A model generated the notes under the pieces. That model did not search any database and was not told the DNA's origin. It saw only the letters and a program-made list of their open reading frames with translations. From contig NC_019682.1 in assembly GCF_000316575.1 (NCBI RefSeq), forward strand, positions 2,788,001 to 2,852,000: 64,000 bases of DNA, written 5' to 3'. The stretch is from Calothrix sp. PCC 7507 (lineage in GTDB: Bacteria; Cyanobacteriota; Cyanobacteriia; Cyanobacteriales; Nostocaceae). The translations under genes and the position numbers were made by a program. The number at the start of each line of letters is the position of its first letter. The stretch's first letter is position 1. Shown one piece after another: positions 40,825 through 53,800 of this stretch.

Positions 40825-43800
40825 CTAAGCAACTACACTAGCTGAGAAAGCAAAGTTGTTAGCCGTGAGAGTATTTGCTGTAATTCCCAGAATGGAAACT
40901 AATTCAGTATTTCCGGTTTTCACCAAAGTATCACCACCTTGTTGCAACAGAGTCAGATTACTGAACTGAGTCACTCCAGAAATACCACCAAGACCAATCA
41001 CATCAGTTCCTAAGGTGAAGTCTGTAACAACGTTCTTAGCAGTTGGCAGACTACCATTAGCAACCCAGAATTGATCAGCGCCAGCACCACCTGTCAGGCG
41101 ATTACCACCACCTTTACCAGCAAATAGCACATCATCACCATCACCACCAGATAGGAAGTCATTGGTATTAGAGAAGAGTTTGTCATCGCCAGAACCGCCA
41201 TAGAGACGGTTATTGCTACCGCTACTAATCAGGGTGTCGTTATTGGAGCCACCGAAGAGGTTTTGACGAGAACCTTCAATTACCTGGAGGCTATCATTAC
41301 CAGCAGCACCAAAGATATTGTTAACACCATTGGCTTCCACTACGATCAGGTCATCATTACCCGCACCACCATCAACGCTGGTATTGCTAGCAGGGCCGTT
41401 GACACCTACTAAAACTACATCGTTACCGTCCCCTGTAGACACATCAGAGTTGCTGCCAACAAAGACTGTGTCGTCACCGCTACCAGTATTGATTTTGCTG
41501 TCTTTGGTAGCATCAACAGTATCTGCACCGTCGCCTGTGAATGTGATTTGATTCGGCTTGACGGTAATATCATCACTAGCGGTAGAACCAAACTTAATCT
41601 CTTCTGCTTTGGGTTGACCTAAATTAGCAGCAAGATTCAGAGGCTTCTCTAGTTTCAGCAGCAGAATTTCGGTATTGTCGATTTTGGGATTTTGCGGATC
41701 ATTTCCCGGACGACCTGTAGAGAAAGGATAGTTGTTGTCATTGGCAATCAAAATGGTGTTTTTGTCAATAACCACTACGCTTTCAATTGTTTGGAATGGG
41801 AAGTCAAAGGTTTTCTTACCATCACCGTTCAAGTCGTTAGGATCTTTGATGTTCAACAAGTCTGCAACTTCTTCTTTGACTACATAGCCGTTAGCATCAG
41901 TTTTAGACAAGTCGATTTTGTAAATCCGCTTGAATTTAGCAGCCGCACCTTGGTTATTATCCCGTTCAATAACTAAGTACTCGTTATCATTGATGACAGT
42001 GATATCACCGATCGCATTTGCGGAATTATCGAGTCTGTAGTACAGTTTCTTATCGGTGTACTTGCGGCTAGCAATGTCAAATTCATTAATCCGCAAAGTC
42101 CCAGCAGGATCGCCTTGGACTGTTCCTTCTAAGAGTGCATAGAGTTTGGTTTGGCTAGCGTTGATGGCTGTACCCTCAAAGCCTTTGGAACCACCCAAGT
42201 TAGCAACCGCATTTCCGGCAAGTACATCAGGATTTTGTGGAGAACGAACCAATCTATACTGAGGGTCGCTGAGTAAATCGCGGACTTTATCGCCTGTAAT
42301 TGGGAAGTCAGTAAAGAAGGCATCCACACCCAGTTGAATGAATTGCTGAAACTCTAGCTCTGGATTACCTTTGTAATCTGCTGCGAGATATTGCGCTTCA
42401 TTGCGGAAGGTATAAGGGTGAACTTGCAATCCGGCTTTGTGCGCGTCTTGAACTAAGGTAGTAGGCGGTAATGTTGTCTTGTCGGCATCATTAACTACTC
42501 CATCCTTATTCACATCATCTGCCTTGCCGTCCCCATCAGCATCAGTACCCTTGACACTAACAATCATCCGCTTCCAAGGACCAATACCGTCAGCATACTT
42601 AGCGACTTCCGCTAAACCTTCTGGTGTCCGCAAATCGCCATAGGTGCGTTTGTCACCGCTTACCACAAAGTCGTAGGGACGGCTTTCGATCAGTTTGCCG
42701 TTGATATCAATATCACTGGCATCATAAAGTTGCACCAGTGGGATATCTACCCCAGCTTTCGGCATAATTACATCATGCAGTTCCTTGAGGTTGCCGACTT
42801 CAAAGGACTGGATGAAAATGCGGTTAGGATCAGTGAAGTTATTGGCTTTGAGTGTATCGATCAGGATCTGACCCAGATTGCGGTTAATCTTAGTGGTTGT
42901 GCCTACATAAGTAGCTTCATTTTGGGTGTAGGTTGGGTGCTTGGTTTCTGGGTAGATACCGATTTTTTTACCTGTTTTCGCTTCTACATCCTTAACTAAG
43001 TTAATGATTTCTGTGAGGGTAGGAACCTCTAGTTGTCCATCAAAGGAGTGGTCACGGAAAGATAGACGCTCTACTGCTCTTAGTTGCTTGATTTCTGCTA
43101 AGGTGAAGTCTTCAGCAAACCACCCGGTAACTTTTGTGCCGTCTAAAGTTACAGTCTTCAAGCGACTAGCAAACTCTGGACGTTTGTAAACGTCTGTGGT
43201 TGTGTTGCTGAGGTTGACGCTACCATCAGCATTCAACAGCGCTAAAGCGGGTTCGTGACGAGCAATTAACACGCCATCTTTAGTGACTACCAAATCTGGT
43301 TCAATAAAGTCAGCGCCTTGCTCAATTGCCAGCTTATAAGATTCTAAGGTGTGTTCTGGACGGAAGCCACTAGCACCTCTGTGACCGAGAACTTTCGGGG
43401 CTTTACCATCTAGAGTTTTGAAGGTGTCTGGTGTGGCAATGGGGGCTTCTAATAACTTACCAGTGCTGTCAAAATGCAGCAGGTAAGGGCCGAATTCTTC
43501 TCCCACCCAAAATGAACCGTCTTTATCAATGACAAATGACTCGATGTCAAAGTCAGCACCAGTTAATAATCTGTCAGATGTTCCTTCATTAGTGATTTTG
43601 AAAGGAACTTTCTTGTTGGGATCAGAGAATTGGATGTAGTCTAAAACTTTGACGCTAGCATCGCCATTTTCTGCACCTTTGAAACTGGGGTCTACACGAT
43701 AAACACGCAGCAAATAATCTGCACTGTTATCTTTCGCGCCATAGCCGTTATCTGGCTGGAAGTAGAAAGAGTTATTGTTGGCAAATTGAACAGCACTGAA

Positions 43801-46800
43801 ACCTTGTATTGGTTGTCCGGGGAAGGGGCCTGTTCTACCGTTGGCGGAAATTCCTTGACCAGATTTTGGCCCTTCAGCGTAGGTATCAGCGGGGAAAGAA
43901 GCATAACCCACTAACTCAACTTTTGGTACTGGTGTAGCAATTAGTAGCTGACCACCGGCGTTATGGTTGCCATTGAGGACATTTAACTGATTGAGGTCTA
44001 TGCCATTGCTTATAGCAGCTTGGACATCAAATACATAAGAACTGCGACCTAGTTGAGTATTAGGGGATATTTCCACAATTCCGGAGGTTTCCCAGTTGCC
44101 AAAGGCGGTGTTAAATGCTGTACCTTGTGCGTTCTGGTCAATTTCAAACAGGGGTGTGACTGTGTCAGTAGCAATATCGTAAGACCAAACGCGATCGTTG
44201 CGTTTTTGGGCATTGACTACTTCACCACCACGACCAGCTGTGTCTTCTTGTAGCAAGAGTTTGCCGTTTTTGTCAACAACTATGTTGTCGTAGCTAATTC
44301 CTGTGTTTGCACCACCGGTTAGCACTAATTCAAAATTACTAATTTCGCCTGTGGGGTCATTTGCGTTGAGGCTGAAACGATAAGCTTTACCGAAAGCATT
44401 ATCTTCAATGGTTGTATTGGGAACTTTGTCTGTATTCCCGGTGGTGACAAAGTAGAAGGTACCAGGATTATTTGGGTCTTCTGCGATGTCTTCCAGACGG
44501 CGGAAGTTGGTGGAACGGAGTACGCCGTTGTCACTAGCGTTTACCCAGTTACTGAGGGGAGTACCGCTACTGAGGGGTTGATCGTCTGAGCGATCGCTAG
44601 TCCCTTTAGTATCATAAACCGCCGAGCGATCGACTTTAGTCCAGGTGGCTTTGACTTTAGTCCCTTCTGCTAAGGTTTCGTAGTCATATCCTGTAACCTT
44701 CAAAACATAAAGGTCGCCATCTTTAAAGCCATTGGGGTCTGCTGCTGTCTGATTACCAACGAACATGTAAAGTTCGCCATCACCACCATCTTCAGTTGAT
44801 AGTAATACTGTTTTAGTGGAGTTAGTAGCGCGATATTGAGACGCTGCTAAGACGTTTTCTTTGGAGAAGCGACCTAAACCATCGATCGCTTGTGCAGTAC
44901 CATCAGTTGTCACAGCCCAACCACGACCATCAGCAAACTCTTCCGGGGCGAAAAATACCGGGCCGCCTTCAAAGCCAGAGGTTGCGAGGTAAGCTGAACA
45001 GAAGCGGTCAAAAGCAAAATTCGCTGTTTGAGTTACGCCATCGGCTGTCACGGTAATTTTGCCAAGTTCTTTACCTTGACTATCTACCGCTTTCTCAATT
45101 AGGTTCTTACCACCGATCACTTTCCAGTTTTTATCAAACTGTAATAAAGAAACTCGCGCACCTGTGATTTGTCCAGGAATAGTAGAGGAAATATCTGTTT
45201 TCGTGGTGCTGCTAAATTCGTGGTTGATAAAGACGTAGTAGAAATCAGCAGTCTCATAGATACCCATACCATCAGGAGTGCCAGTAAAAGCATACTTTTC
45301 AGTAGCACTGGCGACAAAGTCACCAAATTTACCTGTTAACAGAGGAACTTCATCACCTACTGTCAGCAGTTGATTCAGTCTGTAATCAACACCATCCAGT
45401 GGTTTTACATAAGCAGGGTCAGTAGTTCTACCATCTACAACTGGCTTTTGAGCAACCTGGGGAATTGCGGCTAAAAGCTGTCCACCTGCAACATGATTAC
45501 CGTTGAGAACAGCGGTAGAACCGGCTGCATTGACTACAGTACTGGCTTGGACATCAAACAGGTAAGCACTGGACCCTGAGAGAGATAGGGAAGGAATTTC
45601 GATAATCCCAGAACTTTCCCACTCGCCCTTAACATCAGGTTTGTTGAACTGCGTACCCGCAGCATCTTCATTGAGTGCAAACAGACGAGAAAGGGTTTTG
45701 GTCGCAGGGTCGAAAGAATAGACGGAGGCTTCCCGGTTTTCTGCCTTCATCAAGTCGCCACCAAAGGAAGTTTGGTCTTCTTGAATCAGGATTTTGCCAG
45801 ATTTATCAACAACGATGTTGTCATAGCTGTTGCCCTTACCAGGACCACCAGTCAACACTAATTCAAAGTTATTGATGGCAGCAGTGGGGTCACTGGTGTT
45901 TAAACTAAAGCGATACAATCTGCCATAGGGGTTTTCGGCTTCTGCGGGAGTAGCAGCTACACCAGCGGCTGCACCTTGACCCTGTTTATTTCTGGTGCCA
46001 GTAGTGACGAAATAAAAGGTTCCAGGATTGCTGGGGTCTTCTGCAAAATCTTCTAGGCGCTGGAAGCTGGTTGATTTACCTGCACTATTAGCAAAGGTAC
46101 TAAGATCAACACCTGTGGCTTTCGGTGTGCCATCAGCGTTATAAACGACTGACTTGTCTACCTTTGTCCAGGTAGCAGCTTTTTTGACTCCTTCGGTGAC
46201 TTGTCCTTCAAAATCTGCACCGTCTATTTTAAGGACGTACAAATCACCATTCTTAAAGCCATTGGGGTCATCAGCGGTTTGATTTCCCACCCACATGTAG
46301 ACTTCGCCATCTTCAAAGTCTTCTGTGGAGAACAGTACGGTTTTATTGGAGTTGGTAGCCCGATACTGGGAAGCAGAAACGACGTTTTCTTGGGAGTAGC
46401 GACCTAAACCATCAATGGCCACAGCTTTACCATCTGGGGTGACAGCCCAACCACGACTGGTGTTACCACCTTCTTCAGGTGCAAAGAAAACTGGTACTTC
46501 TTTACCACTAGCATCGACAAAACCACTTTCAGCTAGATAGGCTGAACAAAAACGGTTGAAACTGAAGGTTTGTCCGGTGGCTGCATTGGTATACAGACCA
46601 GTGGTGGTGTTTAAGGTGTAAGTACCTGTGCTATCGATGACGGTGTCGATCAGGTTTTTACCACCAATTACTCTCCAGTTAGCATCAAATACATACAGAG
46701 ATACTCTAGCACCAGTGATTTTTTCACCAGGAAAAGTGGTAGAAATATCTGCTGTTGCAGTGTTAGCTAACTCGTGGTTTACCCACACATAGTTGTAGGT

Positions 46801-47025
46801 TTGACCACCAATGGTGACTTGCTTTGCCCCTGTACCATCAGGAATACCAGTGAAAGCATATTTCTCAGCGCTATCAACCTTAGGCGCTTCTGTAGTATTG
46901 AATGTATTAGTCAATAAGGGTACTTCATCCCCTACGGTCAACAAAGGCACAACACTATATTGTGCGCCATCAGGAAGTGTATTGACGTAAGCAGATGCTG
47001 TGGTTCTTCCGTTTTGAATAGCCAT
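40825..47025 (-). CDS. Secreted mosaic protein: duplicated PhoX-like domains, glycerophosphodiester phosphodiesterase inside a phytase-like esterase domain, RTX tail
   Basis: This 2,066-residue protein has no signal peptide. Two PhoX/DUF839-like halves (about 1-525 and 526-1032) share [12 protein letters not shown], KYAFTGxPDG, [15 protein letters not shown] and [20 protein letters not shown]. An esterase-like phytase domain is split (about 1033-1205 and 1600-1800; [15 protein letters not shown] ... [20 protein letters not shown]). Within it lies a GDPD (about 1208-1590) with [25 protein letters not shown] and the later catalytic RHEPAL. RTX repeats (about 1814-2066) end FAFSASVVA. It probably cleaves phosphomonoesters and glycerophosphodiesters outside the cell after export by the adjacent T1SS. 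A candidate Pho box lies about 250 bp upstream. Confidence 0.88.
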   Translation of the reverse strand: MAIQNGRTTASAYVNTLPDGAQYSVVPLLTVGDEVPLLTNTFNTTEAPKVDSAEKYAFTGIPDGTGAKQVTIGGQTYNYVWVNHELANTATADISTTFPGEKITGARVSLYVFDANWRVIGGKNLIDTVIDSTGTYTLNTTTGLYTNAATGQTFSFNRFCSAYLAESGFVDASGKEVPVFFAPEEGGNTSRGWAVTPDGKAVAIDGLGRYSQENVVSASQYRATNSNKTVLFSTEDFEDGEVYMWVGNQTADDPNGFKNGDLYVLKIDGADFEGQVTEGVKKAATWTKVDKSVVYNADGTPKATGVDLSTFANSAGKSTSFQRLEDFAEDPSNPGTFYFVTTGTRNKQGQGAAAGVAATPAEAENPYGRLYRFSLNTSDPTAAINNFELVLTGGPGKGNSYDNIVVDKSGKILIQEDQTSFGGDLMKAENREASVYSFDPATKTLSRLFALNEDAAGTQFNKPDVKGEWESSGIIEIPSLSLSGSSAYLFDVQASTVVNAAGSTAVLNGNHVAGGQLLAAIPQVAQKPVVDGRTTDPAYVKPLDGVDYRLNQLLTVGDEVPLLTGKFGDFVASATEKYAFTGTPDGMGIYETADFYYVFINHEFSSTTKTDISSTIPGQITGARVSLLQFDKNWKVIGGKNLIEKAVDSQGKELGKITVTADGVTQTANFAFDRFCSAYLATSGFEGGPVFFAPEEFADGRGWAVTTDGTAQAIDGLGRFSKENVLAASQYRATNSTKTVLLSTEDGGDGELYMFVGNQTAADPNGFKDGDLYVLKVTGYDYETLAEGTKVKATWTKVDRSAVYDTKGTSDRSDDQPLSSGTPLSNWVNASDNGVLRSTNFRRLEDIAEDPNNPGTFYFVTTGNTDKVPNTTIEDNAFGKAYRFSLNANDPTGEISNFELVLTGGANTGISYDNIVVDKNGKLLLQEDTAGRGGEVVNAQKRNDRVWSYDIATDTVTPLFEIDQNAQGTAFNTAFGNWETSGIVEISPNTQLGRSSYVFDVQAAISNGIDLNQLNVLNGNHNAGGQLLIATPVPKVELVGYASFPADTYAEGPKSGQGISANGRTGPFPGQPIQGFSAVQFANNNSFYFQPDNGYGAKDNSADYLLRVYRVDPSFKGAENGDASVKVLDYIQFSDPNKKVPFKITNEGTSDRLLTGADFDIESFVIDKDGSFWVGEEFGPYLLHFDSTGKLLEAPIATPDTFKTLDGKAPKVLGHRGASGFRPEHTLESYKLAIEQGADFIEPDLVVTKDGVLIARHEPALALLNADGSVNLSNTTTDVYKRPEFASRLKTVTLDGTKVTGWFAEDFTLAEIKQLRAVERLSFRDHSFDGQLEVPTLTEIINLVKDVEAKTGKKIGIYPETKHPTYTQNEATYVGTTTKINRNLGQILIDTLKANNFTDPNRIFIQSFEVGNLKELHDVIMPKAGVDIPLVQLYDASDIDINGKLIESRPYDFVVSGDKRTYGDLRTPEGLAEVAKYADGIGPWKRMIVSVKGTDADGDGKADDVNKDGVVNDADKTTLPPTTLVQDAHKAGLQVHPYTFRNEAQYLAADYKGNPELEFQQFIQLGVDAFFTDFPITGDKVRDLLSDPQYRLVRSPQNPDVLAGNAVANLGGSKGFEGTAINASQTKLYALLEGTVQGDPAGTLRINEFDIASRKYTDKKLYYRLDNSANAIGDITVINDNEYLVIERDNNQGAAAKFKRIYKIDLSKTDANGYVVKEEVADLLNIKDPNDLNGDGKKTFDFPFQTIESVVVIDKNTILIANDNNYPFSTGRPGNDPQNPKIDNTEILLLKLEKPLNLAANLGQPKAEEIKFGSTASDDITVKPNQITFTGDGADTVDATKDSKINTGSGDDTVFVGSNSDVSTGDGNDVVLVGVNGPASNTSVDGGAGNDDLIVVEANGVNNIFGAAGNDSLQVIEGSRQNLFGGSNNDTLISSGSNNRLYGGSGDDKLFSNTNDFLSGGDGDDVLFAGKGGGNRLTGGAGADQFWVANGSLPTAKNVVTDFTLGTDVIGLGGISGVTQFSNLTLLQQGGDTLVKTGNTELVSILGITANTLTANNFAFSASVVA

Positions 47026-47274
47026 ATGTAGGATATTTCTATCTCTTTGAATGTAGGTCTACTTTTTTGCAAGCTATTTGAGTTCTCTTATGACATTGCT
47101 TGAAGAAAAATTACACTCACACCTGAAAAGTTGGAGTAACCAATTGCTGAAGCAATGATAGTCTAACGCCAAATTTTAAACAGCTTTAGTGGCGGAGAAT
47201 TTAGGATTACAGATTTTGGTTTGACGAAAGTAGTTATGAGAGAACTCAGCTAGCGTCAATATGTTTTCATGTGA

Positions 47275-47293
47275 AGATTAAGAAAAGGATAAA
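47275..47293 (-). promoter_or_regulatory. Candidate Pho box (two 8 bp direct repeats, 11 bp period)
   Basis: On the minus strand TTTATCCT (47293-47286) and CTTAATCT (47282-47275) are spaced one helical turn apart and resemble the cyanobacterial Pho-box half-site CTTAACCT. A convincing third repeat is missing. It lies upstream of the GDPD/PhoX-like gene. This is suggestive only. Confidence 0.35.
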
Positions 47294-47757
47294 AGATGTA
47301 ATTCAAATAGTTAAGATATGTCGGGATAAAAATTTTTATATTTGTCAAATATTTTCTGAAAAAGTTAACAAAAAATTTATATGAAATTCAGCAACTTTGA
47401 GCAAGTAAATATAATTTTTGGGATTAGCAAAATATCTGATGTAAATATTTTAGTTAACTGGTGTTTTATTAATTAGAATATTTCTCAATTATACTAGTAG
47501 TGTGTCAATTTTGTTGTACAGTATTGCCGTATATAGGATTAGTATTTGGTTTCTGAAATACACGTAGGGGAGCCACCCTCGTGCGCGGTGAGCGCAGCCA
47601 CACATGCGTCTGAAGCACCAGGTAGACCGCCGAATCCGGAGGAGTTTCCCGCGTTGAGAGGAGTGGCGTTGGGCAATGCCCACCCTACAAATACTGAGAT
47701 TTTTTCAATAATCAAATCGGATTCCTATAGCGGTTCAACAAACATCATATCTAGCAG

Positions 47758-47788
47758 GATACCCGACTTCTTTTAGAAGTCGGGTATC
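47758..47788. terminator. Perfect 13 bp-stem hairpin after the giant gene
   Basis: GATACCCGACTTC (47758-47770) pairs exactly with 47776-47788 around a 5-base loop, 54 bp beyond the stop codon at 47842. There is no strong T-run on the minus strand. The sequence resembles a hairpin widely dispersed in Nostoc-type genomes. Confidence 0.65.
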
Positions 47789-47841
47789 TATAATCTGAGC
47801 AAAGTAAGAGATGTTTTACATTTTACTTTTGCTTTGTTCTA

Positions 47842-50800
47842 CTAGGTGAAACTCAGACTAATTTTGACTGTGATATCGTTAAAGTCTTTGTCACCACCAT
47901 AGGGTAGATCCTCAAAACCTAGGAAGTTGTTTTCTAAGAGGCGAACATGCTCTGATTTATCAGAATTCGCTCCTAAGAATGGGAAATAAACTGATGGATC
48001 ATTGTTGGGATTGGTATCAAGAATGGCATCAGGTTTATTATCTACAATTAGGAATGGCGCGAAGATTGAGCCGGGTTTAAAGATGCCAGTGTAAGTTGCT
48101 GTATTTAGGTTGTTGACAACTAGGTCAATACCTGGAATTCGTCCACGCACTGCAGCTTGAACATAACCAGCCTGTCCAGGAAGCAAGTCAGCTTTACCAT
48201 CACCGTTGGTGTCTATACCACCATTTTTGTCAACTACTTGATAGAAGCCGACAAAGTTGTCGTAAGCGGCTTCTCTGTTGACAACAAATTCGGCTGTTAG
48301 CGGTTGTTTGACATTCCGCAAATCAAGCGTTGTGGAGATTTCGGGAATGGGTGTAGTTTTGAGAGTTGGGTTAACTTCAAACTGGCTGACAATTTGGGGT
48401 TGACGATTAGCAATTACATTTGGATTAGCTGCTAATTCCTCACGAGTATAAGCATCCACGCCATAGGTGGTGACTGTCAACTTCTGAGTTTGTTGGTCAA
48501 TATTAAACTCAGTCCAGCCGTAGGTGTGAGATGCGATGTAATCCCCTTGTAGTAATTTGGCATTAATCAACCCGTTAGCTTGTGCTAAGTTATCGTTTAA
48601 GCCGACGGGATCGTAACCCAAGGGATTTAAACCACTGTTGACGATTTGCTTAATAAAATCATCTTTGTCGTTAACTATACTGTCCGTATCGTTAGCGATG
48701 GGAAGCGCATTGTAGAATTGCTGTTGTGCAGGTGTCAGCAAGCCAATAGCAGAAGCTAGTTCTGCGACTGTTTGACCAAAGGGTGCATCAAAAGCCACAG
48801 AACCTGTGGTAATTTCAAAGGCACTGGTAGCAATTTGTGCTTGACCTGGTGCTAACTGGTAGGTGAGGTTATTTACTAATGTGCCGTGAATATCGGCGGA
48901 AACAAAGACAACATTACTAATTTTGTTGTCGTCGATAAACTTGAGAATTTCCGTCCGTTCAGCGGCGTAACCCTCAAAACGGTCAGAAGCACCAACCACT
49001 CCTAAATTCTGGATTGGTTCTGGAATCATAATGAACTTCCAAGTCTGTCCGTCCTTCTCTGATTGGAGCAAATCGCGCTTCAAATCTTCAACTTGCGATC
49101 GCCCTAACAAAGTGCGTGCAGGATTAAAAGACTTAGCCAAGAAGTCTCCGACTTGCGCCAGATCGTTGGTGTTGACTACACCGGGTAACTCTGCATCACG
49201 GAAGGAACGCGCATCTAAAACAAAAGTTGCAGCATCACCACCGTAAGTATTATAGCGGTAGAGTTTGCGCTCGCCATCTGTGCGTGCATCACCAGTTTGA
49301 CTGTAGAAATCGTTACGGATGGGGTTGTATTCCTGGAAGGCTTGGAGACCGTTTTCATACAAAGGCGAGTCATTGACTAAGCCAGAAGTCGCACCATATA
49401 AAGCTTTATCGGCTGCTGAGGCTTTTGCTAAATCCTCACCACCCTCAAAGTCGTTGACTACTTCGTGGTCGTCAATTGTTGCCAAGATGGAAGTAGCAGC
49501 CCGTAAATCACCCCAGGTGTTTTGACCATAACGCTGGCTGTAGACTTCCGCATGTTTGGCGCGGTATTCATCCAGAGTTGTGACTTGGTCTTTTTCTGTA
49601 CCATCGGGGTTTTTCACCGCTGGAGAAGCATAATCTGCGTAGATTGTGTCCCCAAATTCGACGAAGAATTTTAGGTTACGTTCATCAGCATTACTAATAG
49701 CTGGATAGGGTGCCAATTCTCCCCGCCAATCACCAGAAACACCGAACGTTAAACCCGCTTGAGTTCCAGGTGCAGCGGCTGTACTAAATCTACCAATTGA
49801 TGTAGCACCTGCTGCATCGGTGACGCGGTAGTAGTAGTCAGTTCCTGCTTGCAATCCCTCAACTGCAACTTTGACGGGGGCGTTGATGTTGGTAACAATG
49901 GCGTTCTTTGTACCAGCAATTACACTGAAGTTAGCATCAGTCGAGTACTCAAACTTAACTGCTCCAGGGAAAATACTCCGTGCCCAGAGGACGGTAGAAT
50001 CTTGGGTAGTGTCACCACTAGCGATCGCATTTACGGGAATAGCACCAGCTTGATTAGCAACTTGTTGACGACTAGCTGCGATCGCACTCCAATCACCATC
50101 AATTGGGGTAATGGTGATATTCCGGGCGACAAATTGACCACCTTCAGATTCTGTATCGCCTGTAATTACAGGTGTACCAGATATCGTCAAACCAGGAACC
50201 CCAGGTTTAATCTCAGCCACCTTAATATCCAGGCTATTTCCCTGATCAAACTTGGTAATGGCTACACCGCCAAGAGTGCTGAGTTTGGGGTTAGCTGGGT
50301 TGTAGGCGGGAATGTTGATATTTAACCCTACGCCTTGGGGTAACAAAGCTGCATTGTTACCTTGGGTTGCTAATAATTGGTTGATGGCATCCACAACCAA
50401 CCTAGCACCGATTTCGTAAGCTTTCTCCGTGCTGGATTTGTCGCCTTTTTGCAACTCAGCCAAATCAATACCAGCGCTGACAGCAATTGACGGAATCCCA
50501 CTCTGCAATGCAGCTACAGCCGCACTCAGTGTACCCGAAGAAATACCATCTAAACCGATATTTTCGCCTTCGTTTATACCAGAAATTACCAAATCCGGCT
50601 TAGAAATATTTTCCTTATTTGGCAAGATGTAATCCAGTCCCGCCCAAGTAGTGACAACGGGTGTCCCATCCACATACCACTTGTTCTTACCAGGATCAAA
50701 TTCTGAAACTTCGATATTCTGGAAGATTTTATCAGTGTTGATGGCTGTACCTTTACCACTTTGCTGATTTTTGGGTGCGACTAAGATCACGTTGTGACCT

Positions 50801-53800
50801 GCAGCCGTTAGTGCATTATAGATAACGTCAATTCCCTTCGCCTGATAACCATCGTCATTCACCAACAAAATAGTTAACGATTTGGTTGCAGACTTAATCG
50901 GGTCAGTTAAACCAGGAGTTTTCAGGGTGTTGAGACGAGAATTGATTGCTTGACGTTGATCCTGGGGTGTGCCCCAATCACCATCAAATGGTGTCACAGT
51001 TATGTGACCTGTTAAAAACTGTTCCCCTTCCGATACTGGATTCGGCGTTGTCCCTGCAGGTAGAGTTTTCTGAGTAAATAATAAACCTTGACCAGTCCCA
51101 AAGTTTGGCGGTAACTGACCGAACTGGAGGTCAAAACTAGTCGCAGCGTCAAACTGTGTGAAGGATACGCCTGTAATTTCTTGACCGACTGGGATATTGA
51201 CATTTAAACCAATTCCCTTGGGTAACAGACTAGAATTACTACCCTGTTTTGCTTTTAGTTGGGAAATCAAATCAACGATATAATTAGCACCAACATCGTA
51301 GGCTTTATCAGTACTGGGGTATTTGCTGCTGCTTTCTGCTAAATTAATCCCGGCGCTGACGGCGATGGAGGGGATACCTTGATTTAAAGCGGAAACGGCG
51401 GCGCTGAGAGTTCCAGAAATGATACCTTCTAAACCGAGATTTTCTCCTTCATTAATCCCAGAGATGACTAAATCTGGTTGATTATTTTTCAGGATGTAAT
51501 CAAGTGCGGCTGTAGCTACGACAACAGGAGTGCCATCAACATACCATTTGTTTGGTTGATAGTTGACAATTTCCAGGGGTTGGGAAATTTTATCGGCGTT
51601 GATGGATGTACCTTGACCACTTTGTTGTGTTTTCGGTGCAATCAGCGTGACGTTATAACCAGCAGCGACTAATTTGTCGTAGAGAATATTGATTCCTTTC
51701 GCCTGATAACCATCATCATTCACCAGTAAGATGTTGAGAGATGTCTTAGGCTTGGGTTCATCTGTGAGGTTATAGGGTAGTTCCAGAAGACCAAGTTTTT
51801 CTGTCGGTGTATTTCCTGTAACGTTGAAATCGTTATCATTCAACAACGCCAGAGTATTGGGTGCTACTAATGCTAGACCTTCTAATTTCTCTACCCCGGT
51901 GTAACCAAACTGGGCTGCATTCGCAATCAAACTCTTAGTGACAGGAGTAATGTTGGCTGCAGTTAACTCTGCGGGAGAAAGTTGTTCAATAGTCTTACCC
52001 GCTGGCAAGGTAAAGTTAGCCGGGTTGTTAATGTTAGTCGCCTGGGCTAAATCAATCTGGTAAATCAGTTTGTTGGAAGCGGTAGTGCCAAGGTCATCGC
52101 GTTCCACAACAGCAAATTTACCATTCCCCAGAGAAACTGCATCTCCTAACTTGTCTGTTTTGGCGTTACCAGCGGCTGTGATATCGTCAAGCAGATATAA
52201 ATACTCGCCTGTCACCTGTTTGGTGATGATGTCAAATTCCAGAATTCTCAGGTTACGGGAAGCTCTGGATGTGGTATCACCAGTATTATCTGGATTATCA
52301 ATCGGACTTTGAATAAAGGCGTAGAGTTTGTTACCTTCTAAAGCTACGGCTTCAAATCCCCGGTTATTGCGGCGGGAAGCATAAACCTCTGGTAATACCT
52401 CAGTCCCAAATGTACCTGCGGGTTGGTCTGGGTTGGGTGCAGTGGCCGTGCCTTTGGGGATGAAACGGTCAAGCAGTTTACCGTTAACATCAAAGTGGTA
52501 AATTGCGGGACGGTATTCATCCACTAACCAGTAGTCACCGTTTTCTGCAACCACAATCCCCTCTAAATCAGCACCTAAAGGGTCGTTAGGTAAGGGTTTA
52601 TTATCTAAATCAACAGCAACTTCATCAGTGTAAGCCAGACCACCAGCCCCAGCTTGTAAATTGGGTAGTCCAGTTAAGGGAGTTTTACCATCTTGGCGAT
52701 ATAGTCCCGTTCTCTTGGTGATGGTAATCTCACCTGTAGACTTGTTGAGTTCAAAACTGACGATTTCTGGTTGGAAGTTGGGTAGGTAGAATGGTCGGTT
52801 GACACCAGTGGGTTCGCCGTTAGGGCCGCGGTCTGTGTTGGTGACAAACTTTAAGTTACCGTTGGGTGCAATTCCTTGGAAGTACAACCCAGAAAATCCA
52901 CCCAATAAGATATCTTGACCTTTGGAGGTTGTGCCTAATTTGGGCAGGTTTTGAAATTCGTAGGTAGTTAGATTAGTGCGGTTAACAGGATTGCGGGGGT
53001 CGTAACTGGTGGTGTCAATATTTAACGCTGTGGGGAAGGTGTTGGCGATGTTTTCCCAAGGGACAAACTTGAAGTTGGAGTTGATATTTGCACCATCAAC
53101 TAGTTTAGCTGGGTCATTATTACCATCTTGGGTGACAAATAAACCAAATGGGAAATTAGGACCGAGTGGGACGTTAATTACATCCGCACCATCTGACTCT
53201 TGTACACTGTCAATTGACCCACTATTCCCAACACCAAAGTTACCCAAATATTGGTTAGTACCTTCGCGGGTGTAGGCGACAAAGGTGTTATCGCCTTGAC
53301 TGGATGCGAGTAGGTAGCCAGTGCCATCTTTACCGTAGTAAATGGTCAAACCTTCTACGTCATCGGTGAGGTGTTCTCCTCCCAAAGCTTTAACTTTATC
53401 AATCAGTTTCCCTGTTTGACCGCCGTTCGGTTCGGCTTGAAACTTCCAAATCCCGACGTTTTCTTGACCGATGTAGAGGTAGCCTGTTTCTTGGTCTACA
53501 ACCATCCCCTCTGTTTGGGGGTCACGTCCTTCAATTGTGGGGATGGTAAATTCTCTGACTCGTTCCGCCCCAATTTTGCCATTACCTGTGTCAATCAGTT
53601 TGAACTGGGCGACATCTCCGGTTTGACGGCGACTAGTAAAGACGTAGTAATCATTGGTTTTGGGGCTACGGTATAAGGTTAGTCCGTAAGAACTGCGCGC
53701 TGATGAGGAATAGGGGGAGGTGAAGGGTAGGTTTTGGAAGAGGGTACCAATGCTGCTATCGGTGATGTCTTCGAGGTATTTACCGTTAGCGTTGCCATTG

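Larger units (their letters stand above)
47026..47841. other. 816 bp spacer with promoter, dispersed repeats and a hairpin
   Basis: The side near 47026-47500 is AT-rich and should hold the promoter of the 2,066-residue gene. From 47560 to 47730 there are GC-rich dispersed repeats, including an inverted copy of 24288-24345. The hairpin at 47758-47788 follows the neighbouring gene. The two short ORFs in this interval fall in the repeats and were rejected. Confidence 0.6.

Noticed and set aside
47489-47776. Short ORFs on both strands between the two largest genes
   Set aside because: They lie in GC-rich dispersed repeats, are mutually overlapping, and have no protein family features.
49849-50325. 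158-codon plus-strand ORF opposite the giant gene (and many similar plus-strand ORFs from 31.8 to 63.8 kb)
   Set aside because: Antisense shadows of the large minus-strand genes, with no start context, low-complexity Ser/Val/Pro composition and no family resemblance.
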